Under the pieces are notes generated by a model, which saw nothing but the letters and a program-made list of their open reading frames with translations, ran no database searches and had not been told where the DNA came from. Below, in pieces: positions 7,333-15,906 of a stretch of 19,017 nt of DNA (positions within the stretch are counted from its first letter, which is position 1; each line of letters starts with the position of its first letter). Source of the DNA: Candidatus Latescibacterota bacterium (GTDB lineage Bacteria > Latescibacterota > UBA2968 > UBA8231); NCBI GenBank assembly GCA_022825185.1, contig JAJDYK010000187.1, positions 1 to 19,017 of the forward strand, read 5' to 3'. The position numbers and the translations under genes are program-made.

Positions 7333-7959
7333 TTAGACTCGAGAATAAAATTCGATGACCAATTGTTCTTCGGCGACGGTGGGGATGTCTTCGCGGCTGG
7401 GAACTTCTGCTACAGTCCCAGTCAGGTTGACCTTATCTATGGCCAGCCAAGGCACAGTCTCCCGCGAGCGCCGCAGCGATTCGTGAATGGCCTCTAGCTG
7501 GCGACTGCGTTCAGCGACCTGTACCACATCGCCCATCCGGGTCAGGTAGGAAGGGATATTAACCCGTTTGCCGTTTACCACGATGTGGTTGTGGCGCACT
7601 AACTGGCGCGCGGCCTTGCGCGACGGCGCGAAACCGAGCCGATAGACAATGTTGTCGAGGCGGCGCTCTAACAGGCGCAACAGGTTTTCGCCACTAACGC
7701 CTGGCACGCGCGACGCCTCCTTGTAATAGCCCCTGAATTGGCCTTCGCGGATTCCGTAGAGCCGAGCTAGTTTTTGCTTGGCCCGTAGCTGCACGCTGTA
7801 GTCGGACTGCTTGCGCCGCAAGCCCTGACCGTGTTGGCCCGGGGCATAGCTACGCCGCTCAAAGGAGCATTTTTCGAGATTGCAGCGCTCGCCCTTGAGA
7901 AAGAGTTTAGCTCCTTCCCGGCGGCAGAAGCGACAATTGGGACCTGTATGCCTGCTCAT
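7333..7959 (-). CDS. rpsD: 30S ribosomal protein S4 (uS4), zinc-binding form
   Basis: A 208-residue uS4, a primary 16S rRNA binder that nucleates 30S body assembly and in E. coli represses the alpha operon. It starts MSRHTGPNCRFCRREG and keeps four cysteines, C9, C12, C26 and C31, the zinc-binding (C+) arrangement. The S4 RNA-binding domain (about 97-160) is clear in LLERRLDNIVYRLGFAPSR, followed by ARQLVRHNHIVVNGKRVNIPS. The ending EEQLVIEFYSRV is typical. The ATG follows rpsK by 16 nt. Confidence 0.97.
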   Translation of the reverse strand: MSRHTGPNCRFCRREGAKLFLKGERCNLEKCSFERRSYAPGQHGQGLRRKQSDYSVQLRAKQKLARLYGIREGQFRGYYKEASRVPGVSGENLLRLLERRLDNIVYRLGFAPSRKAARQLVRHNHIVVNGKRVNIPSYLTRMGDVVQVAERSRQLEAIHESLRRSRETVPWLAIDKVNLTGTVAEVPSREDIPTVAEEQLVIEFYSRV

Positions 7960-7975
7960 AACGTGGTTAGCTCCT

Positions 7976-8365
7976 CTAAACGCGGCGACGCTTGGGTGGC
8001 CGACAGCCGTTGTGCGGCATGGGCGTCACGTCGCGGATGGCGGAAATCTCAAGCCCGGCGTTTTGCAAAGCGCGGATGGCGGACTCGCGCCCTACCCCCG
8101 GCCCCTTGACCCAAACCTCCACGCGGCGCAATCCCATATTCATGGCTTCTTGGGCGGCCCTTTCAGCAGCGATCTGGCCGGCAAAGGGCGTAGATTTACG
8201 ACTGCCCTTGATGCTCATTTTCCCTGGGGTCGCCCAAGAAATCACATTACCCCTAGTATCGGTAAGAGTGATAATCGTATTGTTGAACGTGGCCAGAATG
8301 TGAGCCACGCCCACAGCCTCTACCTGTTTTGCTTTTTTGCGTCTCTTGCGTCTTTCGGGCGGCAA
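7976..8365 (-). CDS. rpsK: 30S ribosomal protein S11 (uS11), TTG start
   Basis: A 129-residue uS11, a platform protein of the 30S subunit near the mRNA exit. Conserved stretches are [16 protein letters not shown] (about 21-36), [15 protein letters not shown] (about 60-74), [13 protein letters not shown] (about 88-100) and the ending [12 protein letters not shown]. The start must be non-ATG. An in-frame TGA lies two codons upstream of the TTG at 8363-8365, and no ATG or GTG follows before the conserved core. A GGAGAGG ribosome binding site sits about 8 nt before the TTG. It follows rpsM by 27 nt. Confidence 0.96.
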   Translation of the reverse strand: MPPERRKRRKKAKQVEAVGVAHILATFNNTIITLTDTRGNVISWATPGKMSIKGSRKSTPFAGQIAAERAAQEAMNMGLRRVEVWVKGPGVGRESAIRALQNAGLEISAIRDVTPMPHNGCRPPKRRRV

Positions 8366-8392
8366 AGGTCAATCCTCTCCGTTTGGGTTGAT

Positions 8393-8773
8393 CTACTTGA
8401 CGGGGGCCTTCTTCTTGCCAGCAATAGCTCGCCGCGGCCCCTTGCGCGTGCGGGCGTTAGTCTTGGTGCGCTGGCCATTGGCCGGCAGCCCGCGGCGATG
8501 CCGCAAACCCCGATAGCAGCCGATGTCCATCAGCCGCTTGATATTCATGGTGGTTTCGCCGCGCAGACTACCTTCGACCTTGTGGCTGACCTCAATGATC
8601 GAGCGCAAACTACTGACCTGATCTTCGCTCAATTCATTGATGCGGGTTTGGGGCTCAATCCTCGCTTGGGAGGCGATGCGATTGGCCGTCGTGTGCCCAA
8701 TGCCAAAGATATAAGTCAATGCGATGGCGACCCGCTTGTCGCGGGGTAAATCTACACCTGCTATGCGCGCCAT
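8393..8773 (-). CDS. rpsM: 30S ribosomal protein S13 (uS13)
   Basis: A 126-residue uS13 of the 30S head, which contacts the P-site tRNA and 50S bridge elements. The family start [15 protein letters not shown] fixes the ATG at 8771-8773. A longer in-frame extension of 17 codons has no family support and would overlap rpmJ. A GAGGAA ribosome binding site lies just upstream. The conserved helix-turn-helix ([14 protein letters not shown]), the [19 protein letters not shown] motif and the basic tail ARTRKGPRR are present. The gene follows rpmJ by 11 nt. Confidence 0.97.
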   Translation of the reverse strand: MARIAGVDLPRDKRVAIALTYIFGIGHTTANRIASQARIEPQTRINELSEDQVSSLRSIIEVSHKVEGSLRGETTMNIKRLMDIGCYRGLRHRRGLPANGQRTKTNARTRKGPRRAIAGKKKAPVK

Positions 8774-8784
8774 AGTGTTATTCC

Positions 8785-8901
8785 TCAGCCTTGTTTCTGT
8801 TTGTGGCGGGGATTGCGCTTGCATATAACGCGCACGACCCCGTGCCGACGGACGATTTTACACTCGTTACAGCGCTTGCTGACGGATGCTCTAACTTTCA
8901 C
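8785..8901 (-). CDS. rpmJ: 50S ribosomal protein L36 (bL36), zinc-binding form, GTG start
   Basis: A small 38-residue protein translated as [20 protein letters not shown], then [18 protein letters not shown] and TGA. It is the smallest large-subunit protein, a zinc ribbon that supports 23S rRNA folding. C11, C14, C27 and H33 form the expected zinc site. The start is GTG at 8899-8901 with GGAGCGAG upstream. It sits between secY and rpsM, its standard place in lineages without adk-map-infA there. The [14 protein letters not shown] core is unmistakable. Confidence 0.95.
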   Translation of the reverse strand: MKVRASVSKRCNECKIVRRHGVVRVICKRNPRHKQKQG

Positions 8902-8922
8902 AGTACTCGCTCCGAGTGAGGT

Positions 8923-10266
8923 TTAGCTGCGGCGTCCCTGGATCTTGCCTCGCTTCATAAATCCCTCGTAGTGGCGCGTCATTAGCTGGGACTCTAACTG
9001 CTGCAAGGTATCTAAAGCCACGCCAACGACGATCAAAAGTCCTGTCCCACCAAAAAACTGGGCAAAAGAAGGAGCCACGTTGAATTGCCTCGTGACGAAG
9101 AAAGGAAAGATGGCCACCATAGCGAGGGCAATAGAGCCCGGCAGGGTGATGCGCGTCATAATGCCATCAATGTGCTGGGCAGTCCGGGGACCGGGGCGGA
9201 CGCCAGGAATGAATCCCCCGTGCTTTTTCATGTTGTCAGCAAGCTGATTGGGATCCATGACGATGGCCGTATAAAAATAACAAAAGAAGATGATCATTAG
9301 CCCATAGACAAACCAATAAAACATGGATTCGGTCGAGAAAAACGACCCTATCGCCAGCATGAACTCGTGGCCTGGAAACATCTGCGTGATCGTGCCGGGC
9401 AGAAACATGATCGACTGGGCAAATATGATTGGAATCACGCCTGCGGTGTTAATCCGCAGGGGAATGTGCGTGGTCTGGCCACCGTAAACCCGGCGCCCGA
9501 CGACGCGCTTGGCGTACTGCACGGGAATTTTGCGCAGGCCCTGAGTCAGCAAGATCACAAAGGCCACTACGGCAAACATGAGCGCGATGAGGAAGATCTC
9601 TTCAATAATATTCTTGCTAAAACCGCGGTTGATGATAAAGAGATTGTATTCCTGATTGATTGCGTAGGGCAACTCGGCGATGATGCCGATAAAAATGATC
9701 AGGGAAATGCCGTTGCCAATACCGCGTTCCGTGATCTGCTCGCCTAACCACATGATAAAGATCGTGCCGGTGGTAATCGTCAGCATGGTCGCCAGCGTAA
9801 AGCCAATGCCTGGGTCGGCAACGGCTGGCTGACCCGAGTACGGGGCCTTGATGCTGGTAATGAAAAAACTGACGCCGTAGGATTGAGCAGCCGCTAGAAA
9901 GACCGTACCATAGCGCGTGTACTGAGTAATTTTCTTGCGCCCCTCTTCGCCTTCGCGCTGCAATTTCTGGAAGTAGGGAATAACCGCGCCTAGCAACTGC
10001 AAAATGATTGAGGCGCTGATATAGGGCATAATGCCCAAAGCGAAGATCGTCCCACGGGTGAAAGCACCGCCTACAAACATGTCGTATAACCCAAAGAGGG
10101 TGTTGCCGGCACTCTCAAAGTACTCTTTGAGCACGACCAATTCGACGCCGGGGACCGTGATCTGACCACCGATGCGATAGACGACCAAAATCCCTACGGT
10201 AAAAAGAATGCGACGCCGCAAATCGGGAATTTTGAAGCAGTTTTGGAAACTCTGCACCAATTGCAT
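8923..10266 (-). CDS. secY: Preprotein translocase subunit SecY
   Basis: A 447-residue SecY, the ten-helix channel of the Sec translocon in the cytoplasmic membrane. Clear landmarks are the N-terminus ending RIGGQITVPGV, the plug-region stretch GALTRG-like GGAFTRGTIFALGIMPYISA (about 66-85), LGEQITERGIGNGISLIIF (about 174-192) and NTAGVIPIIFAQSI (about 275-288). The tail RGKIQGRRS is family-like. The ATG at 10264-10266 shares one base with the rplO TGA (TGATG), with GAGGTG 5 nt upstream. A TTG one codon earlier is possible but less likely. Coupling to rplO is the usual spc-operon arrangement. Confidence 0.97.
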   Translation of the reverse strand: MQLVQSFQNCFKIPDLRRRILFTVGILVVYRIGGQITVPGVELVVLKEYFESAGNTLFGLYDMFVGGAFTRGTIFALGIMPYISASIILQLLGAVIPYFQKLQREGEEGRKKITQYTRYGTVFLAAAQSYGVSFFITSIKAPYSGQPAVADPGIGFTLATMLTITTGTIFIMWLGEQITERGIGNGISLIIFIGIIAELPYAINQEYNLFIINRGFSKNIIEEIFLIALMFAVVAFVILLTQGLRKIPVQYAKRVVGRRVYGGQTTHIPLRINTAGVIPIIFAQSIMFLPGTITQMFPGHEFMLAIGSFFSTESMFYWFVYGLMIIFFCYFYTAIVMDPNQLADNMKKHGGFIPGVRPGPRTAQHIDGIMTRITLPGSIALAMVAIFPFFVTRQFNVAPSFAQFFGGTGLLIVVGVALDTLQQLESQLMTRHYEGFMKRGKIQGRRS

Positions 10267-10715
10267 CAAATCACCTCGACTTGGCCGCCCGCTTTGGCAA
10301 TTTTCTCTGCCGCCGCAGCGGAGAATTTGTGCGCCTTGACCGTCAGAGGCTGACTCAGTTCCCCTTCACCTAAGATCTTCAGCAGCCCCGCTGGCTTGGC
10401 GATCAATCCGGCAGCAGCCATTTGCTCTGGCCCGACTTCCCCGCTGAATCCCCGTTCTTCGAGATCGCGCAAATTGACGATCTGATAGATCGTTTTGAAT
10501 TTGTGGTTGGAAAAACCCACCTTGGGGATGTGGCGAAACAGCGGCAGTGAACCGCCAGTAAACCCAACGCGGTTACCGCGTCTAGCACCAGACCTAGCCC
10601 GCTGGCCTTTGTGGCCTTTACCTGCAGTTTTGCCCGTCCCCGAACCTGGCCCTTGCCCCAGCCGCTTGCGGTTCCGCTTAGACCCCGGAGGGCATTTTAT
10701 ATTTTCTAGACGCAT
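10266..10715 (-). CDS. rplO: 50S ribosomal protein L15 (uL15)
   Basis: A 149-residue uL15, a late-assembly protein that reaches into the 23S rRNA core. The glycine-rich, basic N-terminal extension is typical: GSKRNRKRLGQGPGSGTGKT, then GKGHKGQRARSG. GGSLPLFRHIPKVGFSNHKF follows. The globular C-terminal part ends KAHKFSAAAAEKIAKAGG. The ATG start follows rpmD by 16 nt. Its TGA overlaps the secY ATG by one base. Confidence 0.97.
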   Translation of the reverse strand: MRLENIKCPPGSKRNRKRLGQGPGSGTGKTAGKGHKGQRARSGARRGNRVGFTGGSLPLFRHIPKVGFSNHKFKTIYQIVNLRDLEERGFSGEVGPEQMAAAGLIAKPAGLLKILGEGELSQPLTVKAHKFSAAAAEKIAKAGGQVEVI

Positions 10716-10731
10716 GGCACGTTCTCGCTTA

Positions 10732-10911
10732 CTATTCTACTTCCTCAACTGAAACCAGATGTTTGACTTTGGCGATCATACCCCGGATCTGCGGCGTATC
10801 GTCGTGGACGACCTGTTGATATAAGCGCTTAATTCCCAAAGCCGCGATCGTCGCCTTTTGACCTTTGGCGCGACCGATGGCGCTGCGTCGCTGTGTAATG
10901 ACCAGTTTCAT
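10732..10911 (-). CDS. rpmD: 50S ribosomal protein L30 (uL30)
   Basis: A 59-residue protein read directly from the minus strand: MKLVITQRRSAIGRAKGQKA, TIAALGIKRLYQQVVHDDTP, then QIRGMIAKVKHLVSVEEVE and a TAG stop. It matches uL30 in length and in the IGR...Q..T..ALG..R and QIRGM...V.HLV pattern. The ATG lies 6 nt after the rpsE stop. rpsE-rpmD-rplO is the standard order. Confidence 0.95.
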   Translation of the reverse strand: MKLVITQRRSAIGRAKGQKATIAALGIKRLYQQVVHDDTPQIRGMIAKVKHLVSVEEVE

Positions 10912-10917
10912 TGACTG

Positions 10918-11451
10918 TCAATCCCAAGCACGGAGCGATTCTACTGGCACCCCGCGTTCCCGAGCGATCATCTCGGCACTGCGCAGTTGCGTCAGGGCTT
11001 TGACGGTCGCCTTCACTGAATTTTGCACGTTGTTGGACCCGAGGGATTTGGTCAGAATATCGTGGATACCGGCTAACTCCAGTACGATGCGGGTGCCACC
11101 GCTGGCGATGATTCCGGTCCCTGGAGTAGCCGGCTTAAAAAGGACTTTGGCTGCGCCGAAGGCCCCTACTACTTCATGCGGTATGGTCCCATCGGTCACC
11201 GGAACCTCAAAGACATTCTTTTTGGCCGCCTCGGCCCCCTTGCGTATGGCCTCGGCGATCTCGCCGGCCTTGCCAGCACCAAATCCCACTCGGCCATTGC
11301 GGTCTCCAACTACGACCATCGCGCTAAAGCTGAAACGCCGACCGCCCTTGCGCACGTGCGAAACTCGCTTGATGCTGTTTTGGACGACAACTTCGCTCAG
11401 CTCTGCACCGCTAGGATCAGATTTCGCTTTGCTAGTATCTGTTTTCGCCAC
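10918..11451 (-). CDS. rpsE: 30S ribosomal protein S5 (uS5), GTG start
   Basis: A 177-residue uS5, involved in decoding accuracy and mRNA unwinding at the entry channel. After a short lysine- and serine-rich lead comes [20 protein letters not shown], followed by [18 protein letters not shown], which forms the dsRNA-binding-like domain. The C-terminal domain shows [20 protein letters not shown] and [20 protein letters not shown]. The start is GTG at 11449-11451 with AAGGGAGA about 5 nt before it. No in-frame ATG lies before the conserved core. Confidence 0.97.
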   Translation of the reverse strand: MAKTDTSKAKSDPSGAELSEVVVQNSIKRVSHVRKGGRRFSFSAMVVVGDRNGRVGFGAGKAGEIAEAIRKGAEAAKKNVFEVPVTDGTIPHEVVGAFGAAKVLFKPATPGTGIIASGGTRIVLELAGIHDILTKSLGSNNVQNSVKATVKALTQLRSAEMIARERGVPVESLRAWD

Positions 11452-11462
11452 GCCGTTCTCCC

Positions 11463-11837
11463 TTAGAAATTCAAGCCAGCTTCCCGTGCCCCGTCGGCCA
11501 CGGCTTTGACTACCCCGTGATAGAGAAATCCGCCGCGGTCAAAGACGACCTGTTCAATGCCTTTTTCGCGCGCCTTAGCAGCGACTATTTTGCCAACCTC
11601 GTGCCCTTGCGCCACGCGACTGTCAAACTGCCGTTCCCTTAGCTCCTGAGACTGAGTCGAAAGCCCTAAAAGGGAATGACCCGCCACATCGTCGACTAGT
11701 TGCACCTCGATATGGCGCAAGGAACGATGCACCACCATGCGCGGACGCGTGAGCGTACCGGAGACGATTTTGCGCAGCCGGTGTCGCCGCCGCTGACGCC
11801 GCTGGCGATTCTCTACCAAGTGTTTTTTGTCTTTCAT
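11463..11837 (-). CDS. rplR: 50S ribosomal protein L18 (uL18)
   Basis: A 124-residue uL18, which binds 5S rRNA with L5. A very basic N-terminus ([18 protein letters not shown]) precedes [20 protein letters not shown], and the C-terminal core ends with [20 protein letters not shown], then EAGLNF, all diagnostic. The ATG overlaps the rplF TAA (TAATG), so translation is likely coupled. Confidence 0.97.
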   Translation of the reverse strand: MKDKKHLVENRQRRQRRRHRLRKIVSGTLTRPRMVVHRSLRHIEVQLVDDVAGHSLLGLSTQSQELRERQFDSRVAQGHEVGKIVAAKAREKGIEQVVFDRGGFLYHGVVKAVADGAREAGLNF

Positions 11838-12394
11838 TAGCCTACGGCCGCCTTGCCCTGTTTCCAGTGAATGGTCTCGTTCTCATAGCGGATCCCCTTG
11901 CCCTTGTAGGGCTCCGGGCGACGTTTGAAGCGGATATCGGCGGCCACCTGACCCACGAGTTGCTTGTCGATGCCCCGGACGACGATGCGGGCTTGTGCCC
12001 CACCCGCACCTGGGGACACTTCGACTTGGATCTCCTCGGGCACCTCGTAGATCACTGGATGCGAATAACCTACGTGGAGCACTAGTTGTTTGCCTTGGAC
12101 CTCAGCTCGGTACCCTACGCCGAATAGATCCAAGTTCTTGAAAAAACCCTCGGAGACTCCTTCGACCGCGTTGGCGATCAAGGTTCGGGTCAATCCGTGT
12201 AGGGAGCGAGCCTGTTTGCTTTCGCTTTTCCGCGTTACCGTTAAAACGCTGTCTTGCTGAGCCACAGCGAGGTACTCAGCGACAAACGGCACCTGTAACT
12301 GGCCTCTTGGCCCTTTTACGGAGACCTTGGCAGGAGCCAACGCGACTTCAACGCCCTGCGGTAGGGGAAGGGATTTGTTGCCTATGCGCGACAA
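11837..12394 (-). CDS. rplF: 50S ribosomal protein L6 (uL6), TTG start
   Basis: A 185-residue uL6 that binds helix 97 of 23S rRNA near the factor-binding centre. It starts with the family signature SRIGNKSLPLPQGVEV. KGPRGQLQVP and LFGVGYRAEVQGKQLVLHVG mark the first repeat domain, and the second ends with DIRFKRRPEPYKGKGIRYE. The start is TTG at 12392-12394: no in-frame ATG or GTG exists between it and an upstream in-frame TGA, and GGGAGA precedes it. An ATG a few bases earlier is out of frame. Confidence 0.96.
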   Translation of the reverse strand: MSRIGNKSLPLPQGVEVALAPAKVSVKGPRGQLQVPFVAEYLAVAQQDSVLTVTRKSESKQARSLHGLTRTLIANAVEGVSEGFFKNLDLFGVGYRAEVQGKQLVLHVGYSHPVIYEVPEEIQVEVSPGAGGAQARIVVRGIDKQLVGQVAADIRFKRRPEPYKGKGIRYENETIHWKQGKAAVG

Positions 12395-12419
12395 TCTAAC
12401 ATTCTCCCAGTGACTTCAT

Positions 12420-12818
12420 TTACCAAACGCTACAGAGGATTTCGCCACCTACGCCGTTCATCCTCGCTTGTTTATCCGTCATCACTCCCTTAGAAGTGGA
12501 AATGATGGCGATGCCTAGACCGCGGAGCACACGCGGGATATCGGCTTTACCCGCATATTGACGCAATCCGGGCTTGCTGACGCGCTCTAGCCCGCGAATG
12601 ATGCTATTGTCATTCTGATCGTAGCGCAGATAGAGTCGCAAAATGCCCTGCTTGCCGTCTTCGATAAAAGCGAAGTTGTCGATAAAACGGGACTCGGCTA
12701 ATACGCGAGCCACTTCGCGCTTCAGCTTAGAGGCAGGCACGTCAACTCTCGAATGCTTGGCGCTACAAGCGTTGCGAATGCGGGTCAACATATCCGCTAG
12801 GGGATCTGTCATGCTCAT
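12420..12818 (-). CDS. rpsH: 30S ribosomal protein S8 (uS8)
   Basis: A 132-residue uS8, a primary 16S rRNA binder that in E. coli also represses the spc operon. [20 protein letters not shown] starts the family match and the ending shows [20 protein letters not shown], then EILCSVW, with the conserved STSKG loop. Two ATGs two codons apart are possible (12816-12818 and 12810-12812). The upstream one has GGAGA 7 nt before it. It follows rpsN by 18 nt. Confidence 0.97.
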   Translation of the reverse strand: MSMTDPLADMLTRIRNACSAKHSRVDVPASKLKREVARVLAESRFIDNFAFIEDGKQGILRLYLRYDQNDNSIIRGLERVSKPGLRQYAGKADIPRVLRGLGIAIISTSKGVMTDKQARMNGVGGEILCSVW

Positions 12819-12836
12819 ATTGATTTCTCCAACCTA

Positions 12837-13022
12837 CTACCAGCTTGCCTTACTAACACCCGGAATCTCGCCCTTGAGGGCCAACTCGCGAAAACAGATG
12901 CGGCACAGTCCGAACTTGCGATATACTGCACGCGGACGCCCACAACGGTGGCAACGGGTATAGGCTCGCGAGGAAAACTTGGGTTTGCGCTGCGCTTTGG
13001 CTATCAAGCATTTTTTTGGCAT
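12837..13022 (-). CDS. rpsN: 30S ribosomal protein S14, short zinc type (uS14 type Z)
   Basis: A 61-residue uS14 of the 30S head. Four cysteines, C24, C27, C40 and C43 ([20 protein letters not shown]), form the zinc site, and [18 protein letters not shown] is the classic ending. This short form is called rpsZ or rpsN1 in some species and differs from the roughly 100-residue zinc-free type of E. coli. The ATG follows rplE by 19 nt. It occupies its standard place between rplE and rpsH. Confidence 0.97.
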   Translation of the reverse strand: MPKKCLIAKAQRKPKFSSRAYTRCHRCGRPRAVYRKFGLCRICFRELALKGEIPGVSKASW

Positions 13023-13041
13023 TAGCAGGTTCTTTCCGACT

Positions 13042-13587
13042 CTATTGACTGAAGGGCATGCCCAACAACTGGAGCAACTCTCGGCCTTCCTCGTCGCTTT
13101 TGGCCGAGGTGACGATGGTGATATTCATACCCCGGACTTGGTTGATCATATCGTAGTTGATCTCGGGGAATATGATCTGCTCCTTGATGCCTAGATTGTA
13201 GTTGCCGCGTCCGTCGAAGCTACTAGGAGGAACCCCGCGAAAATCTCGCACCTGCGGCAAGGCGAAACTGATCAAGCGGTCGAGAAAATCGTACATGCGC
13301 CCCCCCCGCAAGGTGACCATGCAGCCAACCGGCATACCGACGCGCAACTTGAAGTTTGAGATCGCCTTCTTGGCGTGGCGGATGGCGGGCTTTTGACCGG
13401 TGATCGCCGTCAATTCGAACACCGCACCTTCAAGCGCTTTAGGCTCCTGCACTGCCTCACCGACACCCATATTGACGATGACCTTCTGCAGGCGCGGCAC
13501 CTGCATGTCGTTTTTAAATGAGAAGCGGGTCTTGAGCTGAGGCAGCACCTCTTCTCGGTAGTGTTTTTTGAGTCTGGCTTCGTACAT
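13042..13587 (-). CDS. rplE: 50S ribosomal protein L5 (uL5)
   Basis: A 181-residue uL5, part of the 5S rRNA complex of the central protuberance. Conserved stretches are [19 protein letters not shown] (about 30-48), [19 protein letters not shown] (about 69-87), [20 protein letters not shown] (about 96-115) and [20 protein letters not shown] (about 140-159), all where expected. The ATG follows rplX by 3 nt. The family length is about 180 residues. Confidence 0.98.
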   Translation of the reverse strand: MYEARLKKHYREEVLPQLKTRFSFKNDMQVPRLQKVIVNMGVGEAVQEPKALEGAVFELTAITGQKPAIRHAKKAISNFKLRVGMPVGCMVTLRGGRMYDFLDRLISFALPQVRDFRGVPPSSFDGRGNYNLGIKEQIIFPEINYDMINQVRGMNITIVTSAKSDEEGRELLQLLGMPFSQ

Positions 13588-13590
13588 GGC

Positions 13591-13908
13591 TTACTCTGGA
13601 TCAATCATTTCGCCGCTGCGCACAGAGACGCGCACGCATTTGCCATTGTCCAATTTCTTGTGACCGATGCGCGTTGGTAGGTCAGTCTTAGGGCAAACGA
13701 TCATGACATTGGAAACGTGAATGGGTGCCTCGCGCTCAACGATACCCCCTTGGGGATCGCGCGATGTGGGGCGAGTGTGGTGTTTGCGCATATTTACGCC
13801 TTCGACGATAATCCGCCCTCGATCCTTAAACACGCTAAGTACCGTTGAGCGACGTCCTTTGTCGTTGCCGCTTATGACCTGTATTGTATCGCCTTTGCGA
13901 ATGTCCAT
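13591..13908 (-). CDS. rplX: 50S ribosomal protein L24 (uL24)
   Basis: A 105-residue uL24, an assembly initiator near the exit tunnel. The KOW motif covers about 4-30 (KGDTIQVISGNDKGRRSTVL). IIVEGVNMRKHHTRP and GGIVEREAPIHVSNVMIVCP follow. The C-terminal ribbon keeps only two isolated cysteines (C72 and C90 by count), so it probably does not bind zinc. The ATG follows rplN by 11 nt. Confidence 0.97.
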   Translation of the reverse strand: MDIRKGDTIQVISGNDKGRRSTVLSVFKDRGRIIVEGVNMRKHHTRPTSRDPQGGIVEREAPIHVSNVMIVCPKTDLPTRIGHKKLDNGKCVRVSVRSGEMIDPE

Positions 13909-13919
13909 TGCGCTCTTCC

Positions 13920-14288
13920 TTAGACTACCTCGGGTGCCAGCGATACAATGCGCATGTATTGCTTTTCGCGCAGTTCGCGAGCCACAGGCCCAAATATGCG
14001 AGTACCTGTTGGCTCTTTGTCGTCGTTGACCAATACAGCGGCGTTGTCGTCAAAGCGAATATAAGAGCCGTCGGGACGGCGATATTCTTTCTTGGTCCGC
14101 ACGACTACGGCCTTGACCACTTGCCCTTCCTCTAAAGGTCCGTTCGGCGCTACGCCGTGGACGGCGACTACGATCAGGTCGCCAATACCGGCATAGCGCT
14201 TGCGAGAGCCGCCGAGTACTCGAATGCAGCGACCTGTGCGGGCCCCGGCGTTATCGGCCATTTTGACTACGCTGTATTCCCGAATCAT
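13920..14288 (-). CDS. rplN: 50S ribosomal protein L14 (uL14)
   Basis: A 122-residue uL14, a subunit-interface protein forming bridge B5/B8 and the docking site for Rsf[21 protein letters not shown] (about 7-26), [15 protein letters not shown] and [20 protein letters not shown] (about 66-85) match the family. The end shows [20 protein letters not shown], then VSLAPEVV. The length is the usual 122. The ATG follows rpsQ by 28 nt. Confidence 0.98.
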   Translation of the reverse strand: MIREYSVVKMADNAGARTGRCIRVLGGSRKRYAGIGDLIVVAVHGVAPNGPLEEGQVVKAVVVRTKKEYRRPDGSYIRFDDNAAVLVNDDKEPTGTRIFGPVARELREKQYMRIVSLAPEVV

Positions 14289-14316
14289 TATTGTTCCTAC
14301 AAGCCTAAATTTTTAT

Positions 14317-14586
14317 CTACTGCCGCTCTAATATATCAACGAGCCGCCAATGCTTGGTTTTGCTTAAGGGGCGGCATTCCTCAATGCGCACGAGATCGCC
14401 AACCTGCGACTCTTCTCGCTCGTCGTGGGCGACGAACTTGGCGGTGCGGCGGATGATTCGGCCATACAGGGCATGCGGAATGCGCTGTTCGACCGCCACG
14501 ACCCGCGTCTTGGCGTTGTTGGCCTTGAGCACTCGGCCTTCGGCCTGACGCCGGTCCAGGCGCCGATCCCTCTTTTGTTTAGCCAT
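14317..14586 (-). CDS. rpsQ: 30S ribosomal protein S17 (uS17)
   Basis: An 89-residue uS17, an early 16S rRNA binder of OB fold. [20 protein letters not shown] (about 27-46), [20 protein letters not shown] (about 51-70) and [18 protein letters not shown] (about 71-88) are the conserved motifs. The N-terminus is longer and more basic than minimal forms. The ATG follows rpmC by 7 nt. Confidence 0.97.
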   Translation of the reverse strand: MAKQKRDRRLDRRQAEGRVLKANNAKTRVVAVEQRIPHALYGRIIRRTAKFVAHDEREESQVGDLVRIEECRPLSKTKHWRLVDILERQ

Positions 14587-14593
14587 CTGCCAC

Positions 14594-14809
14594 CTACTTC
14601 CCGCCGGCTAAGGAGTGAATGCCGAGTGCGTGCTCTTTGAGCACGGTGTACGCCTTGGCAATATCGCGCCGCACTTGCCGCAACCGAATGGGACTAGTCA
14701 ACTGGCCGGCTACGTGCTGAAAACGCAGGTTGAAAAATTCCTCGTGTAGCTCTTCCAACCTGTTTTGCACTTCTTCTGAACTCATTTCGCGCAATTCGCT
14801 GACCTTCAT
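14594..14809 (-). CDS. rpmC: 50S ribosomal protein L29 (uL29)
   Basis: A 71-residue uL29 near the tunnel exit, where nascent-chain factors dock. [20 protein letters not shown], then [20 protein letters not shown] and [19 protein letters not shown] match the two-helix fold. The ATG at 14807-14809 is chosen because the family begins here. A longer frame reaching 14863 lies inside rplP and has no homologous residues. The GAGG site is only 2 nt from the ATG, just after the rplP TGA, so coupling with rplP is likely. Confidence 0.96.
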   Translation of the reverse strand: MKVSELREMSSEEVQNRLEELHEEFFNLRFQHVAGQLTSPIRLRQVRRDIAKAYTVLKEHALGIHSLAGGK

Positions 14810-14813
14810 AACC

Positions 14814-15221
14814 TCATACTCGTTTGACGACCTTGGTCTTGATGGGCAGTTTGTGGCCAGCACGGCGGAACGCCTCGCGGGCCGTGTCTTCGGGCACCCC
14901 AGAAAGCTCGACCATCACCCGCCCAGGTTTGACCACCGCAACCCATCCCTCGGGCGGCCCCTTGCCTTTACCCATGCGGGTTTCAGCTGGTTTCTTGGTG
15001 ATCGGTTTGTCGGGAAAAATGCGGATCCACATCTTGCCCGTACGGCTCATTGCCCGACTAATCGCCACGCGCATGGCCTCAATCTGACGGCTGGTAATCC
15101 AACAAGGCTCGAGGGCTTTGAGGCCGTATTCGCCGAAGGAGACCATGTCCCCGCCTTTGGTTTGGCCGCGCATGCGGCCTCGCGCCTGCTTCCTCCACTT
15201 GGACTTCTTGGGCATCAACAT
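14814..15221 (-). CDS. rplP: 50S ribosomal protein L16 (uL16)
   Basis: A 135-residue uL16 at the A-site tRNA elbow region and needed for peptidyl transferase function. [20 protein letters not shown] is the usual start. [20 protein letters not shown] (about 28-47), [20 protein letters not shown] (about 64-83) and [19 protein letters not shown] (about 84-102) are all conserved. The ATG follows rpsC by 18 nt. Confidence 0.98.
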   Translation of the reverse strand: MLMPKKSKWRKQARGRMRGQTKGGDMVSFGEYGLKALEPCWITSRQIEAMRVAISRAMSRTGKMWIRIFPDKPITKKPAETRMGKGKGPPEGWVAVVKPGRVMVELSGVPEDTAREAFRRAGHKLPIKTKVVKRV

Positions 15222-15239
15222 AAGAGAGCCTCGCTGTAA

Positions 15240-15896
15240 TCAGACCGCCTGAGCGGCCCCTTCTCCTTCGGCCATAACTTCGCCGTGACAAATCCAAACT
15301 TTTACGCCCACAGTCCCCGATACGGTATAAGCCGTTGCCATGGCGTAGTCGATATCAGCGCGCAGCGTGTGCAACGGGACCCGACCGGCTGGCTCGGAAC
15401 GCTCGCGCCTGCCCATCTCCGAACCACCGATGCGCCCGGAACAGACGATGCGGATACCTTCGGCCCCCATGCGCATCGACGAGGCTACAGATTTCTTCAT
15501 GGCCCGGCGAAAGGAAACGCGTTGTTCCAACTGGCGAGCCAGATTGTCGGCCACTAGCTGAGCATCTAGTTCGGGCTTTTTGATCTCTTGGATGTTGAGA
15601 GAAACATCCTTGCTGGTCAGCGCCTTGAGCTCGTCGCGAATTTTATCGACTTCGGCTCCGCGACGACCAATGGCAATACCAGGACGCGCTGTGTGCACTT
15701 CAACGGTAACTCGCTTGGGTTGGCGTTCGATATTAATCTGAGATACGCCAGCTCGCTGTAGGCGCTGGCGCACGTAGCGCCGCAACATGAGGTCTTCCTT
15801 GAGCAACTCGGAAAAATCCTTTTCAGCGAACCAATTTGAACGCCAAGGCTTGATGACCCCGAGACGGAAGCCGTATGGATGTGTTTTCTGGCCCAA
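15240..15896 (-). CDS. rpsC: 30S ribosomal protein S3 (uS3), TTG start
   Basis: A 218-residue uS3 of the 30S head, at the mRNA entry with helicase activity shared with S4 and S5. The family start GQKTHPYGFRLGVIKPWRSN fixes the TTG at 15894-15896 as the initiator, with AAGGGGGA 4 nt upstream. A KH domain (about 45-110) shows HTARPGIAIGRRGAEVDKIR. The C-terminal part shows GIRIVCSGRIGGSEMGRRE and RADIDYAMATAYTVSGTVGV, then KVWICHGE. It is 10 nt after rplV. Confidence 0.97.
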   Translation of the reverse strand: MGQKTHPYGFRLGVIKPWRSNWFAEKDFSELLKEDLMLRRYVRQRLQRAGVSQINIERQPKRVTVEVHTARPGIAIGRRGAEVDKIRDELKALTSKDVSLNIQEIKKPELDAQLVADNLARQLEQRVSFRRAMKKSVASSMRMGAEGIRIVCSGRIGGSEMGRRERSEPAGRVPLHTLRADIDYAMATAYTVSGTVGVKVWICHGEVMAEGEGAAQAV

Positions 15897-15906
15897 GGTG
15901 TCCCCC

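Noticed and set aside
7880..8749. A 289-codon plus-strand open frame
   Set aside because: It runs antisense across rpsD, rpsK and rpsM, all well-conserved genes. It is a shadow of their codon bias.
8774..8824. N-terminal extension of S13 by 17 residues
   Set aside because: It overlaps rpmJ and has no match to the family, which starts MARIAGV. The ATG at 8773 has its own GAGGAA site.
8902..8922. Possible missing adk, map and infA between secY and rpmJ
   Set aside because: Their absence here is normal for several phyla, for example proteobacteria, so it is not an anomaly like the rplC gap.
14810..14863. N-terminal extension of L29 by 18 residues
   Set aside because: It lies inside rplP and the family start MKVSELRE is at 14809.
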